Shown here one piece after another: positions 4,510-6,829 of a stretch of DNA of 6,829 bases; within the stretch, counting starts at the first letter, position 1; each line of letters begins with the position of its first letter. The notes under the pieces were generated by a model, which was not told the origin of the DNA, searched no databases, and worked only from the letters and a program-made list of their open reading frames with translations. A program made the position numbers and the translations under genes. This DNA comes from Candidatus Kaiserbacteria bacterium (GTDB taxonomy: Bacteria > Patescibacteriota > Minisyncoccia > Phycocordibacterales > UBA918). The DNA lies in assembly GCA_020428895.1 (NCBI GenBank), contig JAGQLZ010000024.1, positions 1 through 6,829 of the forward strand. Direction: 5' to 3'.

Positions 4510-5769
4510 ATGAAAAATAATAAACTTTCCACTGACTCATACAAGGGCGTGCGTGACTTTTTTCCAGAAGACATGGCCATCCAAGAATATATTTTCGAAA
4601 CTTGGAGTCATACAGCGGAAAGTTTTGGCTTTTCACGTTATGACGCTTCGGTACTAGAACCAAGTGCAATATACAAAGCCAAAGGAGCTGAAAATGAAGA
4701 GATGGTAAACGAACAAACCTACAGCTTTGTCGATCGTGGTAATCGTGAGGTTACTCTTCGTCCTGAAATGACTCCAACCGTTGCTCGTATGATTGCCGCC
4801 AAACGTCGTGATTTAACTTTTCCAGTACGTTGGTATTCAATCCCTAATCTGTTTCGTTATGAACGTGCCCAACGTGGTCGCCTACGTGAACACTGGCAAC
4901 TAAATTGCGATATTTTTGGTGCGGATGACTACACCGCTGATATAGAAATAATTGCACTGGCTTATCAAGTACTAGTTAATTTTGGTGCCACTGAAGATAT
5001 GTTTGAGATTCTAGTAAACAATCGTCAAACCATGAAAAAAGCCTACGAAATGTTAGGAATTACTAATGCAGATACGGTAACTGCTATCACTAGACTAAAC
5101 GACCGTAAGGATAAAATTGAACCAACAGAATATCTAAAATCATTAACAGAAATTGTTAATGATGAATCGTTAGCAAAAGAAATTAAAAAAATGATTGAAA
5201 GCTCCGACCCTGGTGATAGTGTTGTGGTCGCTGGTTTAAAAGAAATGGGAATCAATAATGTACGCATAGACCGATCTTTAGCTCGCGGTTTTGACTACTA
5301 CACCGGCACCATTTTTGAAATTAAAGACACCAATCCAGATAATAATCGTTCCTTACTTGGTGGCGGACGTTACGACAACCTTACTGCCATGTTTGGTGGT
5401 GAAGCAGTCTCAGGAATTGGTTTTGGCATGGGTGATGTGACCATGCGAGACTTTCTGGAAACCCATGACCTATTAACGTCTAATATTCCAGCACCAACCC
5501 TAATGATCATGCCTCTGGATAAAAAACTAAACCTACCGGCACAAATTCTAGCTAAACAATTTCGTGACGCTGGCCTATCAGTAGCCACTGATATGAGTGA
5601 TAAAAAAATTGGTAAGAAATTAGCCAACGCGGGCGAACAATTTGTTGATTTTGCTCTTATACTTGGTGATAACGAATATAAAAATAAGCAATACCAAGTA
5701 AAGAATCTAACAGACCAAACCGAAACATCTGGTACACTTGATGAATTAATTGAATTTTTAACTCAATAA
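4510..5769 (+). CDS. hisS: Histidyl-tRNA synthetase
   Basis: Class II aminoacyl-tRNA synthetase that activates histidine with ATP and charges tRNA-His, in the cytoplasm. The 419-residue length is normal (E. coli has 424). Motif 1 region GVRDFFPEDM lies at 13-22 and TLRPEMTPTVAR at 82-93. Motif 2 is FRYERAQRGRLREHWQ at 115-130, followed by LNCDIFG. The histidine-specific RGFDYYTGTIFE is at 259-270, with Arg259 at the position of the E. coli catalytic arginine. GGGRYDN is at 284-290 and motif 3 GIGFGMGD at 302-309. The C-terminal anticodon-binding domain spans about 328-419. The REHWQLN form of the motif 2 loop differs from the common REFHQ form of E. coli-like enzymes. The promoter and ATG spacing support a leaderless transcript. 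The exonuclease gene starts 4 nt after the TAA stop. Confidence 0.97.
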   Translation: MKNNKLSTDSYKGVRDFFPEDMAIQEYIFETWSHTAESFGFSRYDASVLEPSAIYKAKGAENEEMVNEQTYSFVDRGNREVTLRPEMTPTVARMIAAKRRDLTFPVRWYSIPNLFRYERAQRGRLREHWQLNCDIFGADDYTADIEIIALAYQVLVNFGATEDMFEILVNNRQTMKKAYEMLGITNADTVTAITRLNDRKDKIEPTEYLKSLTEIVNDESLAKEIKKMIESSDPGDSVVVAGLKEMGINNVRIDRSLARGFDYYTGTIFEIKDTNPDNNRSLLGGGRYDNLTAMFGGEAVSGIGFGMGDVTMRDFLETHDLLTSNIPAPTLMIMPLDKKLNLPAQILAKQFRDAGLSVATDMSDKKIGKKLANAGEQFVDFALILGDNEYKNKQYQVKNLTDQTETSGTLDELIEFLTQ

Positions 5770-5773
5770 AATT

Positions 5774-6349
5774 GTGCGTTATATCGTCTTTGACCTCGAA
5801 ACCCAAAATATTTTTCAAGAAGTTGGCAGTAATGACCCAACGGCTTTAGATATTTCAGTGGGAACTTTTTATGACAGCGAGACTGACACCTACACTACCG
5901 TTAGCATTGATGAAATAGACACAATTTGGCCAATCATTGAAAAAGCTGATGCCTTGGTTGGCTTCAATAGCAATCATTTTGATATCCCACTCCTGAATAA
6001 ATATTACCCTGGTGATCTGACTCAAATAAAAAGCATTGATATCCTAGAAGACATTAAAGCTTCGCTTGGAAGACGAATACGTTTAGATAATATCGCACAA
6101 GCTACCGTCGGAGCTAAAAAATCAGCCGATGGATTGCAGGCAGTACGATGGTGGCGAGAAGGAAAAATTAAAGAAATAAAAAAATACTGTGAGCAAGACG
6201 TTAAAGTGACCAAGAAAGTTTTTGACTACGCAATGAAAAATGGTCACGTTTTATTTAAAGACGGTACTCGTAAAAAAGAAATACCAATAGACACTTCAGC
6301 TTGGAAAGAATCAGCTGATACAGCCATCACACATTCACTATTGTTCTAG
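5774..6349 (+). CDS. DEDDy-family 3'-5' exonuclease (RNase H-like fold)
   Basis: 191-residue protein with the full acidic set of DEDDy exonucleases: FDLET at 6-10 (Asp7, Glu9), GFNSNHFD at 63-70 (Asp70) and YCEQD at 138-142, the Tyr-x3-Asp of Exo III (Tyr138, Asp142). Such proteins use two metal ions to trim DNA or RNA from the 3' end. The compact form without a polymerase or helicase domain, and the motif LDNIAQATVG at 104-113, resemble the RNase_H_2/YprB-like group. Whether the substrate is DNA or RNA cannot be told. The start is GTG at 5774, 4 nt after the hisS stop. No Shine-Dalgarno sequence or -10 precedes it, so it is probably cotranscribed and coupled with hisS. Stop codon is TAG. Confidence 0.88.
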   Translation: MRYIVFDLETQNIFQEVGSNDPTALDISVGTFYDSETDTYTTVSIDEIDTIWPIIEKADALVGFNSNHFDIPLLNKYYPGDLTQIKSIDILEDIKASLGRRIRLDNIAQATVGAKKSADGLQAVRWWREGKIKEIKKYCEQDVKVTKKVFDYAMKNGHVLFKDGTRKKEIPIDTSAWKESADTAITHSLLF

Positions 6350-6351
6350 CT

Positions 6352-6375
6352 TTACTTTCGCAAAAAATAAAGTAA
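6352..6375. promoter_or_regulatory. Inverted repeat upstream of the small winged-helix-like gene
   Basis: TTACTTT (6352-6358), ten bases, AAAGTAA (6369-6375): perfect 7-bp arms. The right arm overlaps a possible -10, TAAAGT (6368-6373). It could be an operator, for instance for autoregulation by the downstream product, or a weak terminator of the hisS unit. The short, T-poor tail argues against an efficient terminator. Confidence 0.4.
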
Positions 6376-6392
6376 TCTCTTGAAAGATAGAC

Positions 6393-6397
6393 GGAGG
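6393..6397 (+). promoter_or_regulatory. Canonical Shine-Dalgarno site fixing the start at 6404
   Basis: GGAGG at 6393-6397 lies 6 nt before ATG 6404. It decides between this ATG and an in-frame TTG at 6380, which lies upstream of the site. No other gene in the window has such a site. Confidence 0.85.
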
Positions 6398-6403
6398 AAG
6401 ATA

Positions 6404-6655
6404 ATGAACATAAAGAATCGTAGTGAGGTTAATGAAGCAAGCCTACAAGCATACCAATTAATCAAAAAACGATTTCAGCTCTCAAAAAAAGAAATGGAAA
6501 TGGTTTTTGCCGAACCGCTCAATAATGTTGCTAGCACAAACATCGGAGACAAGTCTTTGTCTGATAAAATCAGCCGAGTTCGGAAAGAGTTAATGAACTC
6601 ATCAGATATTCCGATAGCCACCATTATTTTCGCCCGAAGAGGCTGCAAGCTTTAA
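6404..6655 (+). CDS. Small protein with winged-helix-like (OmpR/PhoB-type) C-terminus
   Basis: 83-residue protein, possibly a DNA-binding regulator. The C-terminal half resembles the effector domain of OmpR/PhoB response regulators: LSKKEMEMVF at 26-35 in the place of the first helix, SLSDKISRVRKELM at 51-64 like the recognition helix (compare the family's ISRLRKKL), then ATIIFARRGCKL at 72-83 like the wing and the final RGVGYKL strand. The span between the first and last helices is about ten residues shorter than usual, as if the second helix were missing, so the fold assignment is tentative. There is no receiver domain. The start is fixed by a strong Shine-Dalgarno site, the only one in the window. 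An inverted repeat lies over the probable promoter upstream, and a strong terminator follows 7 nt after the TAA stop. The gene may therefore be its own transcription unit. Confidence 0.75.
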   Translation: MNIKNRSEVNEASLQAYQLIKKRFQLSKKEMEMVFAEPLNNVASTNIGDKSLSDKISRVRKELMNSSDIPIATIIFARRGCKL

Positions 6656-6662
6656 TTAATTA

Positions 6663-6696
6663 GACCCAAAACCGAAAGGTTTTGGGTCATTCCTTT
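6663..6696 (+). terminator. Intrinsic terminator
   Basis: Perfect 11-bp stem GACCCAAAACC (6663-6673) / GGTTTTGGGTC (6678-6688) with a GAAA tetraloop, followed by ATTCCTTT. It lies 7 nt after the stop of the gene at 6404-6655. The T-tract is interrupted. The stem could also act from the minus strand if a convergent gene lies beyond the window. Confidence 0.88.
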
Positions 6697-6829
6697 AAAA
6701 AGCAAAACTGTTTGCGGTGAAGTAATTAAAATAAGTGGCACAACTACTCAGAAGACATATTGAAGTTTGATACGAGTCTTTAGACAACAATAATCTGAGG
6801 ACCAACGCTAGCGTTTTATATATCTTGAG
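6697..6829. other. Gene-free tail
   Basis: No gene, RNA or repeat is supported here. It holds a 12-bp perfect palindrome AACGCTAGCGTT at 6804-6815, followed by TTATATAT, which might belong to a promoter of a gene beyond the window. A minus-strand frame is open from the window edge to a TAA at 6695-6697 (44 codons) but encodes nothing recognisable. Confidence 0.4.

Noticed and set aside
6380..6403. TTG start giving an eight-residue longer small protein
   Set aside because: It lies upstream of the GGAGG site that is correctly spaced for ATG 6404, and the added residues are encoded by the Shine-Dalgarno region itself.
6804..6815. 12-bp palindrome AACGCTAGCGTT as an operator or terminator
   Set aside because: One or two 12-bp perfect palindromes are expected by chance in a window this size, and no adjoining gene is visible to support a role.
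6695..6829. Partial minus-strand gene entering from the right edge (44 open codons)
   Set aside because: The peptide is hydrophobic but matches no family I know, and an open frame of this length is not rare in six frames of AT-rich DNA.

Overview
The window looks like a stretch of an AT-rich, compact bacterial genome, most plausibly a member of the Patescibacteria (Candidate Phyla Radiation). This assignment is inference. It rests on the short-N-terminus PrmC, the small bPH-domain membrane protein, tiny gene spacings, and near absence of Shine-Dalgarno sequences. It does not rest on a marker gene. All nine genes read through with the standard code and end in TAA or TAG.

Layout. Positions 17-1042 (minus strand) encode a class I fructose-bisphosphate aldolase. 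Positions 1113-2637 (minus strand) encode a two-gene ABC-2 type exporter, ATPase then permease, separated by 4 nt. The divergent region 2638-2721 carries a promoter for each side and an 18-bp inverted repeat between them. On the plus strand follow prmC (2722-3684), a 73-residue two-helix membrane protein (3689-3910), a bPH-domain membrane protein (3912-4472), histidyl-tRNA synthetase (4510-5769), a DEDDy-type exonuclease (5774-6349) and an 83-residue protein with a winged-helix-like C-terminus (6404-6655). A strong intrinsic terminator (6663-6696) closes this block. The last 133 bases hold no gene I can support.

Expression. Five start codons sit 6-7 nt downstream of a good -10 hexamer (fba, the ABC ATPase, prmC, the 73-residue gene, hisS). 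This is the spacing expected of leaderless mRNAs. Three of these have an extended -10 (TGN before the hexamer), and two have a TTG-type -35 at exactly 17 bp. Only the gene at 6404 has a canonical Shine-Dalgarno sequence. The aldolase promoter is covered by a 28-bp near-perfect palindrome that looks like an operator.

Most unusual content. prmC contains three long, very precise palindromes: 2954-3033 (19-bp arms), 3111-3151 (19-bp arms, 3-nt loop) and 3261-3382 (15-bp arms plus nested inner stems). The first and third coincide with two in-frame segments that look like insertions relative to ordinary PrmC proteins. The second lies over the conserved acidic SAM-binding motif without changing protein length. 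This resembles the in-frame palindromic elements known in Rickettsia genes and is the best candidate here for something undescribed.

The genes do not form one pathway. They are housekeeping functions (glycolysis, translation termination, tRNA charging, nucleic-acid processing), an exporter and envelope proteins, in short transcription units.
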